A stretch of 64,000 bases of DNA from Misgurnus anguillicaudatus (GCF_027580225.2 NC_073346.2:7342001-7406000), one strand, 5' to 3'; shown: positions 32,771 through 44,980, numbered from the stretch's first letter. Numbers and translations are program-made. The notes: generated by a model not told the origin, from the sequence alone.

Positions 32771-33303
32771 ACATGGTTCCCTGCTGCAGCAGCCAAGGAC
32801 AAGGCCAAGCTGCAGCGGGTGATCCGCTCGGCAGAGAGAGTGATCAACACCTCTCTACCTTCTCTGGAATCCCTTCACAACATCAGGGCTGTGAGAAGGG
32901 CAAGAAAAATTATGTCTGACCCATCTCATCCAGGCTGTACCATGTTTCAGCTGATCCTTTCAGGTAGAAGGCTTCGGCTCCCGAGAACTGCAAAATCCCG
33001 GCATCGCCTGAGCTTCTTTCCCACGGCCGCCAGGCTGCTTAATGACAATCCAATTCCTTTTCAGGACTGAATGCACTGTTTGCACTTTATTGTTTCTATT
33101 ACTCCTACTTTTATCATTCAGTATTAGTGTAAGTATCATTATTACTCTTAGCACCTTCCATTCACCTTCCATATGACTGTGTATTGTCATATCTTGTTCT
33201 GTCTTAATGTTTCGTTTGCCACATTACATCCATGCGTGACTGGATGTAAAGAATTCCAATTGTGTTTGACACTATATTGCAATAAATTGAACCTTGAACC
33301 TTC
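32771..33303 (+). mobile_element. LINE 3' end, unit 13
   Basis: FQLILSG for FQLLLSG, and NPIPF. Confidence 0.75.
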
Positions 33304-33428
33304 ATCTCTACCAAAATGGGAAACCGGGTCATCCCCCGCGTGCCTGTCTCCTGGCGTCTTTGAAAAGGACGCTCCCTCGGAAGAAAGCGCGATACACAGC
33401 ACGGGTGGCTACAACAAAGGTAAGAGAA

Positions 33429-33511
33429 TGTCAGAAGTGGGATTCGAATCCACGCCTCCAGAGGAGACTGCGACCTGAACGCAGCGCCTTAGACCGCTCG
33501 GCCATCCTGAC
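33429..33511 (-). tRNA. tRNA-Leu(CAG), unit 14, T-stem G53 to A
   Basis: Position 33449 turns G53 into A. This breaks the near-invariant 53-61 pair and alters the B box, so the copy is probably impaired. Confidence 0.88.
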
Positions 33512-34635
33512 CAACCCAACTGGCCTGGGCGAGTCGATAGCGCTCCTCAGCGAATGTGCCGGTGTAGCTTTTGGAATGACTCACGATTTTATTGCCTTCA
33601 TGCAGCTTATCTTTAATTCTTATTTATTTCTTTACAAACGCCTTGAAATAGTGACGAATGTGGATTTTTCTAAATGAGGAACAATGTGCCCGAAGCCTTT
33701 CATTTGCCAAAAGCACACCCAGCCCGTCTCCATATGCCCTGTAACAGATGCTGTCAAAGTGGTTTTGCATTCAATGATCCTTTCCCCCTTGATCATACTG
33801 TTTTAGAACAGGGTCACAAAAAGGAATCGCCATTCTCAGACCCTGCTCGTTCTACTTGAACGCGCAATGAAAATACTTGATCAAATGCGGATGGACGCCG
33901 GCATTGCAATTTAGCGAAAAAGCGCCATCTCTGTACGTCTCAGGGCCTTTTTATGGTTCGCAGTTGCCTTCTAATGTAGACAACAGTTAACCATACGGCG
34001 GCGACATCCTTAAAAGAACCGGTGGCATTGTGTCTCGAGCACACAAGGCAAACAAGAGATTCTTCAAGAGGTGAGTGCGAAGTACAGTTTACTGCCACAG
34101 GCAATGGCCGCAGAGCTTTTTCTTTAACAGACTCTAATACGTGGAACACGTCACCAACTTACATAGGACAGTCTTTCAACTTTAGCACAATTTAAGTTTT
34201 TCTACTAGATAATGAGGCTAAAGACGAGCCAAATACGTGATCACTGAACAACTGGGACTTTCCATTGTGGATATGTAACGTTATTCCATTAATCTGTCAG
34301 CTGTGTCAAATGTGTCAAATGTAAGTGTTTATTTATAATGGGTTTTATCTAGCCTGAGAGCATGTGCGCCAAGATCGTCCAGCAACGGCAGGCGTGCCAT
34401 TCTCGACACCATTTAAAAGACGATAGGAATCCTGGGCATGACATAGCCCCTCTGTGTCTCCTTGAAGTTGTTTCTGTACGTGTAACAAATTAAGAACGAG
34501 AAGGTCCTCAGTGTGGGTAGCCATAGTGCAAGAAGCCCAGTCGTGCTCTCCTCGTAGGAGTTTCCTCGCTGGTGGCGCACAAAATGCCACGCAACCAGAC
34601 AAAAGGGGCCACCCAGGAGCCGTCGGTCTGGGCGT

Positions 34636-34709
34636 GCCTCGTTGGCGCAGTTAGGCAGCGCGTCAGTCTCATAATCTGAAAGTCGTGAGTTCGAGCCTCA
34701 CACGGGGCA
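34636..34709 (+). tRNA. tRNA-Met(CAT), unit 14, variable-loop variant
   Basis: AAGTC variable loop (34681), shared with unit 11. Confidence 0.95.
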
Positions 34710-34801
34710 GGGTGCCATTTTGTCGACTAGTTTGAGCCTTTAGCCCCGTTTTCCTTCCGCACAGTGTGCCACGCGTCCACGGCCTGAAGGCCAGCGTGTC
34801 C

Positions 34802-34873
34802 TCCCTGGTGGTCTAGTGGCTAGGATTCGGCGCTCTCACCGCCGCGGCCCGGGTTCGATTCCCGGTCAGTGAA
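34802..34873 (+). tRNA. tRNA-Glu(CTC), unit 14, acceptor-stem mismatch
   Basis: G to T at 34870 breaks one acceptor-stem pair opposite C3. It may hamper folding or 3' processing. Confidence 0.9.
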
Positions 34874-34979
34874 CGCTCTTTTGACGTGCGCTTGCCTTTT
34901 TCACCGGCCGGGTTATGCGCAATGCTGGCTTCGAAGGCAAGGATCGCAGCACCTCCAAGAGGCAAAGCTTCACTGCCTC

Positions 34980-35045
34980 CGGCCCATCGACCTAAGGTTG
35001 GACGGCTAAATTGCCTGCCTGCAGTCCTGCGCTCCGCAATCAGAG
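34980..35045 (-). pseudogene. tRNA-Tyr-like relic, 9-nt deleted form, unit 14
   Basis: Deleted form. Confidence 0.55.
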
Positions 35046-35132
35046 CCTGGTGTGCGTCCTCTGCTCTACTGAGGCATGTTGACGCAGGACAGCAGACACC
35101 CAACTTGTGGGAGGAAGGAGTAAAAACAGGAT

Positions 35133-35205
35133 CGAGCCAGCCAGGAGTCGAACCTAGAATCTTCTGATCCGTAGTCAGACGCGTTATCCATTGCGCCACT
35201 GGCCC
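35133..35205 (-). tRNA. tRNA-Arg(ACG), unit 14
   Basis: Canonical copy. Confidence 0.98.
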
Positions 35206-35333
35206 AACAACCTGGGAAGTCATGCTTGGAGAAGACAGCTGGATTCTGGAGGCCAGCTGCCAAACTTCATTATTAAATATTAATCCGGTTTTACTCTGCC
35301 ATCATTAAATCCATTATTACACAATCAATAATT

Positions 35334-35866
35334 ACATGGTTCCCTGCTGCAGCAGCCAAGGACAAGGCCAAGCTGCAGCGGGTGATCCGCTCGGCAGAGA
35401 GAGTGATCAACACCTCTCTACCTTCTCTGGAATCCCTTCACAACATCAGGGCTGTGAGAAGGGCAAGAAAAATTATGTCTGACCCATCTCATCCAGGCTC
35501 TACCATGTTTCAGCTGCTCCTTTCAGGTAGAAGGCTTCGGCTCCCGAGAACTGCAAAATCCCGGCATCGCCTGAGCTTCTTTCCCACGGCCGCCAGGCTG
35601 CTTAATGACAATTCAATTCCTTTTCAGGACTGAATGCACTGTTTGCACTTTATTGTTTCTATTACTCCTACTTTTATCATTCAGTATTAGTGTAAGTATC
35701 ATTATTACTCTTAGCACCTTCCATTCACCTTCCATATGACTGTGTATTGTCATATCTTGTTCTGTCTTAATGTTTCGTTTGCCACATTACATCCATGCGT
35801 GACTGGATGTAAAGAATTCCAATTGTGTTTGACACTATATTGCAATAAATTGAACCTTGAACCTTC
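35334..35866 (+). mobile_element. LINE 3' end, unit 14
   Basis: HPGST for HPGCT; otherwise consensus. Confidence 0.75.
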
Positions 35867-35991
35867 ATCTCTACCAGAATGGGAAACCGGGTCATCCCCC
35901 GCGTGCCTGTCTCCTGGCGTCTTTGAAAAGGACGCTCCCTCGGAAGAAAGCGCGATACACAGCACGGGTGGCTACAACAAAGGCAAGAGAA

Positions 35992-36074
35992 TGTCAGAAG
36001 TGGGATTCGAACCCACGCCTCCAGAGGAGACTGCGACCTGAACGCAGCGCCTTAGACCGCTCGGCCATCCTGAC
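35992..36074 (-). tRNA. tRNA-Leu(CAG), unit 15
   Basis: Canonical copy. The spacer beyond shares a G-to-A (GCCCAAAGCC, about 36,255) only with unit 1. Confidence 0.98.
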
Positions 36075-37198
36075 CAACCCAACTGGCCTGGGCGAGTCGA
36101 TTGCGCTCCTCAGCGAATGTGCCGGTGTAGCTTTTGGAATGACTCACGATTTTATTGCCTTCATGCAGCTCATCTTTAATTCTTATTTATTTCTTTACAA
36201 ACGCCTTGAAATAGTGACGAATGTGGATTTTTCGAAATGAGGAACAATGTGCCCAAAGCCTTTCATTTGCCAAAAGCACACCCAGCCCGTCTCCATATGC
36301 CCTGTAACGGATGCTGTCAAAGTGGTTTTGCATTCAATGATCCTTTCCCCCTTGATCATACTGTTTTAGAACAGGGTCACAAAAAGGAATCGCCATTCTC
36401 AGACCCTGCTCGTTCTACTTGAACGCGCAATGAAAATACTTGATCAAATGCGGATGGACGCCGGCATTGCAATTTAGCGAAAAAGCGCCATCTCTGTACG
36501 TCTCAGGGCCTTTTTATGGTTCGCAGTTGCCTTCTAATGTAGACAACAGTTAACCATACGGCGGCGACATCCTTAAAAGAACCGGTGGCATTGTGTCTCG
36601 AGCACACAAGGCAAACAAGAGATTCTTCAAGAGGTGAGTGCGAAGTACAGTTTACTGCCACAGGCAATGGCCGCAGAGCTTTTTCTTTAACAGACTCTAA
36701 TACGTGGAACACGTCACCAACTTACATAGGACAGTCTTTCAACTTTAGCACAATTTAAGTTTTTCTACTAGATAATGAGGCTAAAGACGAGCCAAATACG
36801 TGATCACTGAACAACTGGGACTTTCCATTGTGGATATGTAACGTTATTCCATTAATCTGTCAGCTGTGTCAAATGTGTCAAATGTAAGTGTTTATTTATA
36901 ATGGGTTTTATCTAGCCTGAGAGCATGTGCGCCAAGATCGTCCAGCAACGGCAGGCGTGCCATTCTCGACACCATTTAAAAGACGATAGGAATCCTGGGC
37001 ATGAAATAGCCCCTCTGTGTCTCCTTGAAGTTGTTTCTGTACGTGTAACAAATTAAGAACGAGAAGGTCCTCAGTGTGGGTAGCCAGAGTGCAAGAAGCC
37101 CAGTCGTGCTCTCCTCGTAGGAGTTTCCTCGCTGGTGGCGCACAAAATGCCACGCAACCAGACAAAAGGGGCCACCCAGGAGCCGTCGGTCTGGGCGT

Positions 37199-37272
37199 GC
37201 CTCGTTGGCGCAGTTAGGCAGCGCGTCAGTCTCATAATCTGAAGGTCGTGAGTTCGAGCCTCACACGGGGCA
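37199..37272 (+). tRNA. tRNA-Met(CAT), unit 15
   Basis: Canonical copy. Confidence 0.98.
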
Positions 37273-37364
37273 GGGTGCCCTTTTGTCGACTAGTTTGAGC
37301 CTTTAGCCCCGTTTTCCTTCCGCACAGTGTGCCACGCGTCCACGGCCTGAAGGCCAGCGTGTCC

Positions 37365-37436
37365 TCCCTGGTGGTCTAGTGGCTAGGATTCGGCGCTCTC
37401 ACCGCCGCGGCCCGGGTTCGATTCCCGGTCAGGGAA
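37365..37436 (+). tRNA. tRNA-Glu(CTC), unit 15
   Basis: Canonical copy. Confidence 0.98.
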
Positions 37437-37542
37437 CGCTCTTTTGACGTGCGCTTGCCTTTTTCACCGGCCGGGTTATGCGCAATGCTGGCTTCGAAGG
37501 CAAGGATCGCAGCACCTCCAAGAGGCAAAGCTTCACTGCCTC

Positions 37543-37617
37543 CGGCCCATCGACCTAAGGTTGGACGGCTAAATTGCCTGCCTGCAGTCCTGCGCTCCGC
37601 CATCTGAGCAATCAGAG
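37543..37617 (-). pseudogene. tRNA-Tyr-like relic, full form, unit 15
   Basis: Undeleted form. Confidence 0.6.
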
Positions 37618-37704
37618 CCTGGTGTGCGTCCTCTGCTCTACTGAGGCATGTTGACGCAGGACAGCAGACACCCAACTTGTGGGAGGAAGGAGTAAAAACA
37701 GGAT

Positions 37705-37777
37705 CGAGCCAGCCAGGAGTCGAACCTAGAATCTTCTGATCCGTAGTCAGACGCGTTATCCATTGCGCCACTGGCCC
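37705..37777 (-). tRNA. tRNA-Arg(ACG), unit 15
   Basis: Canonical copy. Confidence 0.98.
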
Positions 37778-37905
37778 AACAACCTGGGAAGTCATGCTTG
37801 GAGAAGACAGCTGGATTCTGGAGGCCAGCTGCCAAACTTCATTATTAAATATTAATCCGGTTTTACTCTGCCATCATTAAATCCATTATTACACAATCAA
37901 TAATT

Positions 37906-38438
37906 ACATGGTTCCCTGCTGCAGCAGCCAAGGACAAGGCCAAGCTGCAGCGGGTGATCCGCTCGGCAGAGAGAGTGATCAACACCTCTCTACCTTCTCT
38001 GGAATCCCTTCACAACATCAGGGCTGTGAGAAGGGCAAGAAAAATGATGTCTGACCCATCTCATCCAGGCTGTACCATGTTTCAGCTGCTCCTTTCAGGT
38101 AGAAGGCTTCGGCTCCCGAGAACTGCAAAATCCCGGCATCGCCTGAGCTTCTTTCCCACGGCCGCCAGGCTGCTTAATGACAATCCAATTCCTTTTCAGG
38201 ACTGAATGCACTGTTTGCACTTTATTGTTTCTATTACTCCTACTTTTATCATTCAGTATTAGTGTAAGTATCATTATTACTCTTAGCACCTTCCATTCAC
38301 CTTCCATATGACTGTGTATTGTCATATCTTGTTCTGTCTTAATGTTTCGTTTGCCACATTACATCCATGCGTGACTGGATGTAAAGAATTCCAATTGTGT
38401 TTGACACTATATTGCAATAAATTGAACCTTGAACCTTC
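37906..38438 (+). mobile_element. LINE 3' end, unit 15
   Basis: KMMSDP for KIMSDP, and NPIPF. Confidence 0.75.
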
Positions 38439-38563
38439 ATCTCTACCAAAATGGGAAACCGGGTCATCCCCCGCGTGCCTGTCTCCTGGCGTCTTTGAAA
38501 AGGACGCTCCCTCGGAAGAAAGCGCGATACACAGCACGGGTGGCTACAACAAAGGTAAGAGAA

Positions 38564-38646
38564 TGTCAGAAGTGGGATTCGAACCCACGCCTCCAGAGGA
38601 GACTGCGACCTGAACGCAGCGCCTTAGACCGCTCGGCCATCCTGAC
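38564..38646 (-). tRNA. tRNA-Leu(CAG), unit 16
   Basis: Canonical copy. Confidence 0.98.
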
Positions 38647-39770
38647 CAACCCAACTGGCCTGGGCGAGTCGATAGCGCTCCTCAGCGAATGTGCCGGTGT
38701 AGCTTTTGGAATGACTCACGATTTTATTGCCTTCATGCAGCTTATCTTTAATTCTTATTTATTTCTTTACAAACGCCTTGAAATAGTGACGAATGTGGAT
38801 TTTTCTAAATGAGGAACAATGTGCCCGAAGCCTTTCATTTGCCAAAAGCACACCCAGCCCGTCTCCATATGCCCTGTAACAGATGCTGTCAAAGTGGTTT
38901 TGCATTCAATGATCCTTTCCCCCTTGATCATACTGTTTTAGAACAGGGTCACAAAAAGGAATCGCCATTCTCAGACCCTGCTCGTTCTACTTGAACGCGC
39001 AATGAAAATACTTGATCAAATGCGGATGGACGCCGGCATTGCAATTTAGCGAAAAAGCGCCATCTCTGTACGTCTCAGGGCCTTTTTATGGTTCGCAGTT
39101 GCCTTCTAATGTAGACAACAGTTAACCATACGGCGGCGACATCCTTAAAAGAACCGGTGGCATTGTGTCTCGAGCACACAAGGCAAACAAGAGATTCTTC
39201 AAGAGGTGAGTGCGAAGTACAGTTTACTACCACAGGCAATGGCCGCAGAGCTTTTTCTTTAACAGACTCTAATACGTGGAACACGTCACCAACTTACATA
39301 GGACAGTCTTTCAACTTTAGCACAATTTAAGTTTTTCTACTAGATAATGAGGCTAAAGACGAGCCAAATACGTGATCACTGAACAACTGGGACTTTCCAT
39401 TGTGGATATGTAACGTTATTCCATTAATCTGTCAGCTGTGTCAAATGTGTCAAATGTAAGTGTTTATTTATAATGGGTTTTATCTAGCCTGAGAGCATGT
39501 GCGCCAAGATCGTCCAGCAACGGCAGGCGTGCCATTCTCGACACCATTTAAAAGACGATAGGAATCCTGGGCATGACATAGCCCCTCTGTGTCTCCTTGA
39601 AGTTGTTTCTGTACGTGTAACAAATTAAGAACGAGAAGGTCCTCAGTGTGGGTAGCCAGAGTGCAAGAAGCCCAGTCGTGCTCTCCTCGTAGGAGTTTCC
39701 TCGCTGGTGGCGCACAAAATGCCACGCAACCAGACAAAAGGGGCCACCCAGGAGCCGTCGGTCTGGGCGT

Positions 39771-39844
39771 GCCTCGTTGGCGCAGTTAGGCAGCGCGTCA
39801 GTCTCATAATCTGAAGGTCGTGAGTTCGAGCCTCACACGGGGCA
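39771..39844 (+). tRNA. tRNA-Met(CAT), unit 16
   Basis: Canonical copy. Confidence 0.98.
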
Positions 39845-39936
39845 GGGTGCCCTTTTGTCGACTAGTTTGAGCCTTTAGCCCCGTTTTCCTTCCGCACAGT
39901 GTGCCACGCGTCCACGGCCTGAAGGCCAGCGTGTCC

Positions 39937-40008
39937 TCCCTGGTGGTCTAGTGGCTAGGATTCGGCGCTCTCACCGCCGCGGCCCGGGTTCGATTCCCGG
40001 TCAGGGAA
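39937..40008 (+). tRNA. tRNA-Glu(CTC), unit 16
   Basis: Canonical copy. Confidence 0.98.
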
Positions 40009-40114
40009 CGCTCTTTTGACGTGCGCTTGCCTTTTTCACCGGCCGGGTTATGCGCAATGCTGGCTTCGAAGGCAAGGATCGCAGCACCTCCAAGAGGCAA
40101 AGCTTCACTGCCTC

Positions 40115-40189
40115 CGGCCCATCGACCTAAGGTTGGACGGCTAAATTGCCTGCCTGCAGTCCTGCGCTCCGCCATCTGAGCAATCAGAG
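40115..40189 (-). pseudogene. tRNA-Tyr-like relic, full form, unit 16
   Basis: Undeleted form. Confidence 0.6.
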
Positions 40190-40276
40190 CCTGGTGTGCG
40201 TCCTCTGCTCTACTGAGGCATGTTGACGCAGGACAGCAGACACCCAACTTGTGGGAGGAAGGAGTAAAAACAGGAT

Positions 40277-40349
40277 CGAGCCAGCCAGGAGTCGAACCTA
40301 GAATCTTCTGATCCGTAGTCAGACGCGTTATCCATTGCGCCACTGGCCC
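40277..40349 (-). tRNA. tRNA-Arg(ACG), unit 16
   Basis: Canonical copy. Confidence 0.98.
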
Positions 40350-40477
40350 AACAACCTGGGAAGTCATGCTTGGAGAAGACAGCTGGATTCTGGAGGCCAG
40401 CTGCCAAACTTCATTATTAAATATTAATCCGGTTTTACTCTGCCATCATTAAATCCATTATTACACAATCAATAATT

Positions 40478-40924
40478 ACATGGTTCCCTGCTGCAGCAGC
40501 CAAGGACAAGGCCAAGCTGCAGCGGGTGATCCGCTCGGCAGAGAGAGTGATCAACACCTCTCTACCTTCTCTGGAATCCCTTCACAACATCAGGGCTGTG
40601 AGAAGGGCAAGAAAAATTATGTCTGACCCATCTCATCCAGGCTGTACCATGTTTCAGCTGCTCCTTTCAGGTAGAAGGCTTCGGCTCCCGAGAACTGCAA
40701 AATCCCGGCATCGCCTGAGCTTCTTTCCCACGGCCGCCAGGCTGCTTAATGACAATTCAATTCCTTTTCAGGACTGAATGCACTGTTTGCACTTTATTGT
40801 TTCTATGACTCCTACTTTTATCATTCAGTATTAGTGTAAGTATCATTATTACTCTTAGCACCTTCCATTCACCTTCCATATGACTGTGTATTGTCATATC
40901 TTGTTCTGTCTTAATGTTTCGTTT
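40478..40924 (+). mobile_element. LINE 3' end, truncated, unit 16
   Basis: Coding stump intact, but the 3' UTR is cut off before the AATAAA and terminal repeat by the 353-bp deletion. Confidence 0.75.
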
Positions 40925-40928
40925 TTGG
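40921..40928. other. Deletion junction (353 bp lost, tRNA-Leu of unit 17 missing)
   Basis: Sequence jumps from the LINE 3' UTR (GTTTCGTTT) to the Leu-Met spacer (CTTTTGGAATGAC) through a run of five T. About three T are microhomology shared by both sides. Lost: the LINE tail, the whole tRNA-Leu and its flanks. Unit 16 to unit 17 spacing is 2,219 bp instead of 2,572. Confidence 0.92.
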
Positions 40929-41989
40929 AATGACTCACGATTTTATTGCCTTCATGCAGCTCATCTTTAATTCTTATTTATTTCTTTACAAACGCCTTGA
41001 AATAGTGATGAATGTGGATTTTTCGAAATGAGGAACAATGTGCCCGAAGCCTTTCATTTGCCAAAAGCACACCCAGCCCGTCTCCATATGCCCTGTAACG
41101 GATGCTGTCAAAGTGGTTTTGCATTCAATGATCCTTTCCCCCTTGATCATACTGTTTTAGAACAGAGTCACAAAAAGGAATCGCCATTCTCAGACCCTGC
41201 TCGTTCTACTTGAACGCGCAATGAAAATACTTGATCAAATGCGGATGGACGCCGGCATTGCAATTTAGCGAAAAAGCGCCATCTCTGTACGTCTCAGGGC
41301 CTTTTTATGGTTCGCAGTTGCCTTCTAATGTAGACAACAGTTAACCATACGGCGGCGACATCCTTAAAAGAACCGGTGGCATTGTGTCTCGAGCACACAA
41401 GGCAAACAAGAGATTCTTCAAGAGGTGAGTGCGAAGTACAGTTTACTGCCACAGGCAATGGCCGCAAAGCTTTTTCTTTATCAGACTCTAATACGTGGAA
41501 CACGTCACCAACTTACATAGGACAGTCTTTCAACTTTAGCACAATTTAAGTTTTTCTACTAGATAATGAGGCTAAAGACGAGCCAAACACGTGATCACTG
41601 AACAACTGGGACTTTGCATTGTGGATATGTAACGTTATTCCATTAATATGTCAGCTGTGTCAAATGTGTCAAATGTAAGTGTTTATTTATAATGGGTTTT
41701 ATCTAGCCTGAGAGCATGTGCGCCAAGATCGTCCAGCAACGGCAGGCGTGCCATTCTCGACACCATTTAAAAGACGATAGGAATCCTGGGCATGACATAG
41801 CCCCTCTGTGTCTCCTTGAAGTTGTTTCTGTACGTGTAACAAATTAAGAACGAGAAGGTCCTCAGTGTGGGTAGCCAGAGTGCAAGAAGCCCAGTCGTGC
41901 TCTCCTCGCAGGAGTTTCCTCGCTGGTGGCGCACAAAATGCCACGCAACCAGACACAAGGGGCCGCCCAGGAGCCGTCGGTCTGGGCGT

Positions 41990-42063
41990 GCCTCGTTGGC
42001 GCAGTTAGGCAGCGCGTCAGTCTCATAATCTGAAGGTCGTGAGTTCGAGCCTCACACGGGGCA
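41990..42063 (+). tRNA. tRNA-Met(CAT), unit 17
   Basis: Gene canonical; terminator T3 only (42073-42075), as in units 6 and 9. Confidence 0.97.
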
Positions 42064-42155
42064 GGGTGCCCGTTTGTCGTCTAGTTTGAGCCTTTAGCCC
42101 CGTTTTCCTTCCGCACAGTGTGCCACGCGTCCACGGCCTGAAGGCCAGCGTGTCC

Positions 42156-42227
42156 TCCCTGGTGGTCTAGTGGCTAGGATTCGGCGCTCTCACCGCCGCG
42201 GCCCGGGTTCGATTCCCGGTCAGGGAA
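42156..42227 (+). tRNA. tRNA-Glu(CTC), unit 17
   Basis: Canonical copy. Confidence 0.98.
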
Positions 42228-42333
42228 CGCTCTTTTGACGTGCGCTTGCCTTTTTCACCGGCCGGGTTATGCGCAATGCTGGCTTCGAAGGCAAGGATCG
42301 CAGCACCTCCAAGAGGCAAAGCTTCACTGCCTC

Positions 42334-42408
42334 CGGCCCATCGACCTAAGATTGGACGGCTAAATTGCCTGCCTGCAGTCCTGCGCTCCGCCATCTGAGC
42401 AATCAGAG
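42334..42408 (-). pseudogene. tRNA-Tyr-like relic, full form, unit 17
   Basis: Undeleted, with CCTAAGATTGG as in units 6 and 9. Confidence 0.6.
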
Positions 42409-42495
42409 CCTGGTGTGCGTCCTCTGCTCTACTGAGGCATGTTGATGCAGGACAGCAGACACCCAACTTGTGGGAGGAAGGAGTAAAAACAGGAT

Positions 42496-42568
42496 CGAGC
42501 CAGCCAGGAGTCGAACCTAGAATCTTCTGATCCGTAGTCAGACGCGTTATCCATTGCGCCACTGGCCC
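42496..42568 (-). tRNA. tRNA-Arg(ACG), unit 17
   Basis: Canonical copy. Confidence 0.98.
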
Positions 42569-42696
42569 AACAACCTGGGAAGTCATGCTTGGAGAAGACA
42601 GCTGGATTCTGGAGGCCAGCTGCCAAACTTCATTATTAAATATTAATCCGGTTTTACTCTGCCATCATTAAATCCATTATTACACAATCAATAATT

Positions 42697-43229
42697 ACAT
42701 GGTTCCCTGCTGCAGCAGCCAAGGACAAGGCCAAGCTGCAGCGGGTGATCCGCTCGGCAGAGAGAGTGATCAACACCTCTCTACCTTCTCTGGAATCCCT
42801 TCACAACATCAGGGCTGTGAGAAGGGCAAGAAAAATTATGTCTGACCCATCTCATCCAGGCTGTACCATGTTTCAGCTGCTCCTTTCAGGTAGAAGGCTT
42901 CGGCTCCCGAGAACTGCAAAATCCCGGCATCGCCTGAGCTTCTTTCCCACGGCCGCCAGGCTGCTTAATGACAATTCAATTCCTTTTCAGGACTGAATGC
43001 ACTGTTTGCACTTTATTGTTTCTATTACTCCTACTTTTATCATTCAGTATTAGTGTAAGTATCATTATTACTCTTAGCACCTTCCATTCACCTTCCATAT
43101 GACTGTGTATTGTCGTATCTTGTTCTGTCTTAATGTTTCGTTTGCCACATTACATCCATGCGTGACTGGATGTAAAGAATTCCAATTGTGTTTGACACTA
43201 TATTGCAATAAATTGAACCTTGAACCTTC
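42697..43229 (+). mobile_element. LINE 3' end, unit 17
   Basis: Consensus frame; A-to-G in the 3' UTR (TGTCGTATC). Confidence 0.75.
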
Positions 43230-43354
43230 ATCTCTACCAAAATGGGAAACCGGGTCATCCCTCGCGTGCCTGTCTCCTGGCGTCTTTGAAAAGGACGCTC
43301 CCTCGGAAGAAAGCGCGATACACAGCACGGGTGGCTACAACAAAGGCAAGAGAA

Positions 43355-43437
43355 TGTCAGAAGTGGGATTCGAACCCACGGCTCCAGAGGAGACTGCGAC
43401 CTGAACGCAGCGCCTTAGACCGCTCGGCCATCCTGAC
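43355..43437 (-). tRNA. tRNA-Leu(CAG), unit 18, variable-arm variant
   Basis: C to G at 43381 (plus) changes one base next to the variable arm; probably tolerated. Confidence 0.95.
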
Positions 43438-44561
43438 CAACCCAACTGGCCCGGGCGAGTCGATTGCACTCCTCAGCGAATGTGCCGGTGTAGCTTTTGG
43501 AATGACTCACGATTTTATTGCCTTCATGCAGCTCATCTTTAATTCTTATTTATTTCTTTACAAACGCCTTGAAATAGTGACGAATGTGGATTTTTCGAAA
43601 TGAGGAACAATGTGCCCGAAGCCTTTCATTTGCCAAAAGCACACCCAGCCCGTCTCCATATGCCCTGTAACGGATGCTGTCAAAGTGGTTTTGCATTCAA
43701 TGATCCTTTCCCCCTTGATCATACTGTTTTAGAACAGGGTCACAAAAAGGAATCGCCATTCTCAGACCCTGCTCGTTCTACTTGAACGCGCAATGAAAAT
43801 ACTTGATCAAATGCGGATGGACGCCGGCATTGCAATTTAGCGAAAAAGCACCATCTCTGTACGTCTCAGGGCCTTTTTATGGTTCGCAGTTGCCTTCTAA
43901 TGTAGACAACAGTTAACCATACGGCGGCGACATCCTTAAAAGAACCGGTGGCATTGTGTCTCGAGCACACAAGGCAAACAAGAGATACTTCAAGAGGTGA
44001 GTGCGAAGTACAGTTTACTGCCACAGGCAATGGCCGCAGAGCTTTTTCTTTAACAGACTCTAATACGTGGAACACGTCACCAACTTACATAGGACAGTCT
44101 TTCAACTTTAGCACGATTTAAGTTTTTCTACTAGATAATGAGGCTAAAGACGAGCCAAACACGTGATCACTGAACAACTGGGACTTTGCATTGTGGATAT
44201 GTAACGTTATTCCATTAATCTGTCAGCTGTGTCAAATGTGTCAAATGTAAGTGTTTATTTATAATGGGTTTTATCTAGCCTGAGAGCATGTGCGCCAAGA
44301 TCGTCCAGCAACGGCAGGCGTGCCATTCTCGACACCATTTAAAAGACGATAGGAATCCTGGGCATGACATAGCCCCTCTGTGTCTCCTTGAAGTTGTTTC
44401 TGTACGTGTAACAAATTAAGAACGAGAAGGTCCTCAGTGTGGGTAGCCAGAGTGCAAGAAGCCCAGTCGTGCTCTCCTCGCAGGAGTTTCCTCGCTGGTG
44501 GCGCACAAAATGCCACGCAACCAGACACAATGGACCACCCAGGAGCCGTAGGTCTGGGCGT

Positions 44562-44635
44562 GCCTCGTTGGCGCAGTTAGGCAGCGCGTCAGTCTCATAA
44601 TCTGAAGGTCGTGAGTTCGAGCCTCACACGGGGCA
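44562..44635 (+). tRNA. tRNA-Met(CAT), unit 18
   Basis: Gene canonical; 5' flank has the ATGGACC and CGTAGG variants shared with units 19, 20 and 22. Confidence 0.98.
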
Positions 44636-44727
44636 GGGTGCCCTTTTGTCGACTAGTTTGAGCCTTTAGCCCCGTTTTCCTTCCGCACAGTGTGCCACGC
44701 GTCCACGGCCTGAAGGCCAGCGTGTCC

Positions 44728-44799
44728 TCCCTGGTGGTCTAGTGGCTAGGATTCGGCGCTCTCACTGCCGCGGCCCGGGTTCGATTCCCTGTCAGGGAA
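44728..44799 (+). tRNA. tRNA-Glu(CTC), unit 18, two stem changes
   Basis: C to T at 44766 makes a G-T wobble in the anticodon stem. G to T at 44790 breaks a T-stem pair opposite C50. Probably impaired. Confidence 0.88.
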
Positions 44800-44905
44800 C
44801 GCTCTTTTGACGTGCGCTTGCCTTTTTCACCGGCCGGGTTATGCGCAATGCTGGCTTCGAAGGCAAGGATCGCAGCACCTCCAAGAGGCAAAGCTTCACT
44901 GCCTC

Positions 44906-44980
44906 CGGCCCATCGACCTAAGGTTGGACGGCTAAATTGCCTGCCTGCAGTCCTGCGCTCCGCCATCTGAGCAATCAGAG
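44906..44980 (-). pseudogene. tRNA-Tyr-like relic, full form, unit 18
   Basis: Undeleted form. Confidence 0.6.

Noticed and set aside
40478..40924. A functional retrotransposon gene
   Set aside because: Only about 99 C-terminal codons remain, with no reverse transcriptase or endonuclease domain in any unit.
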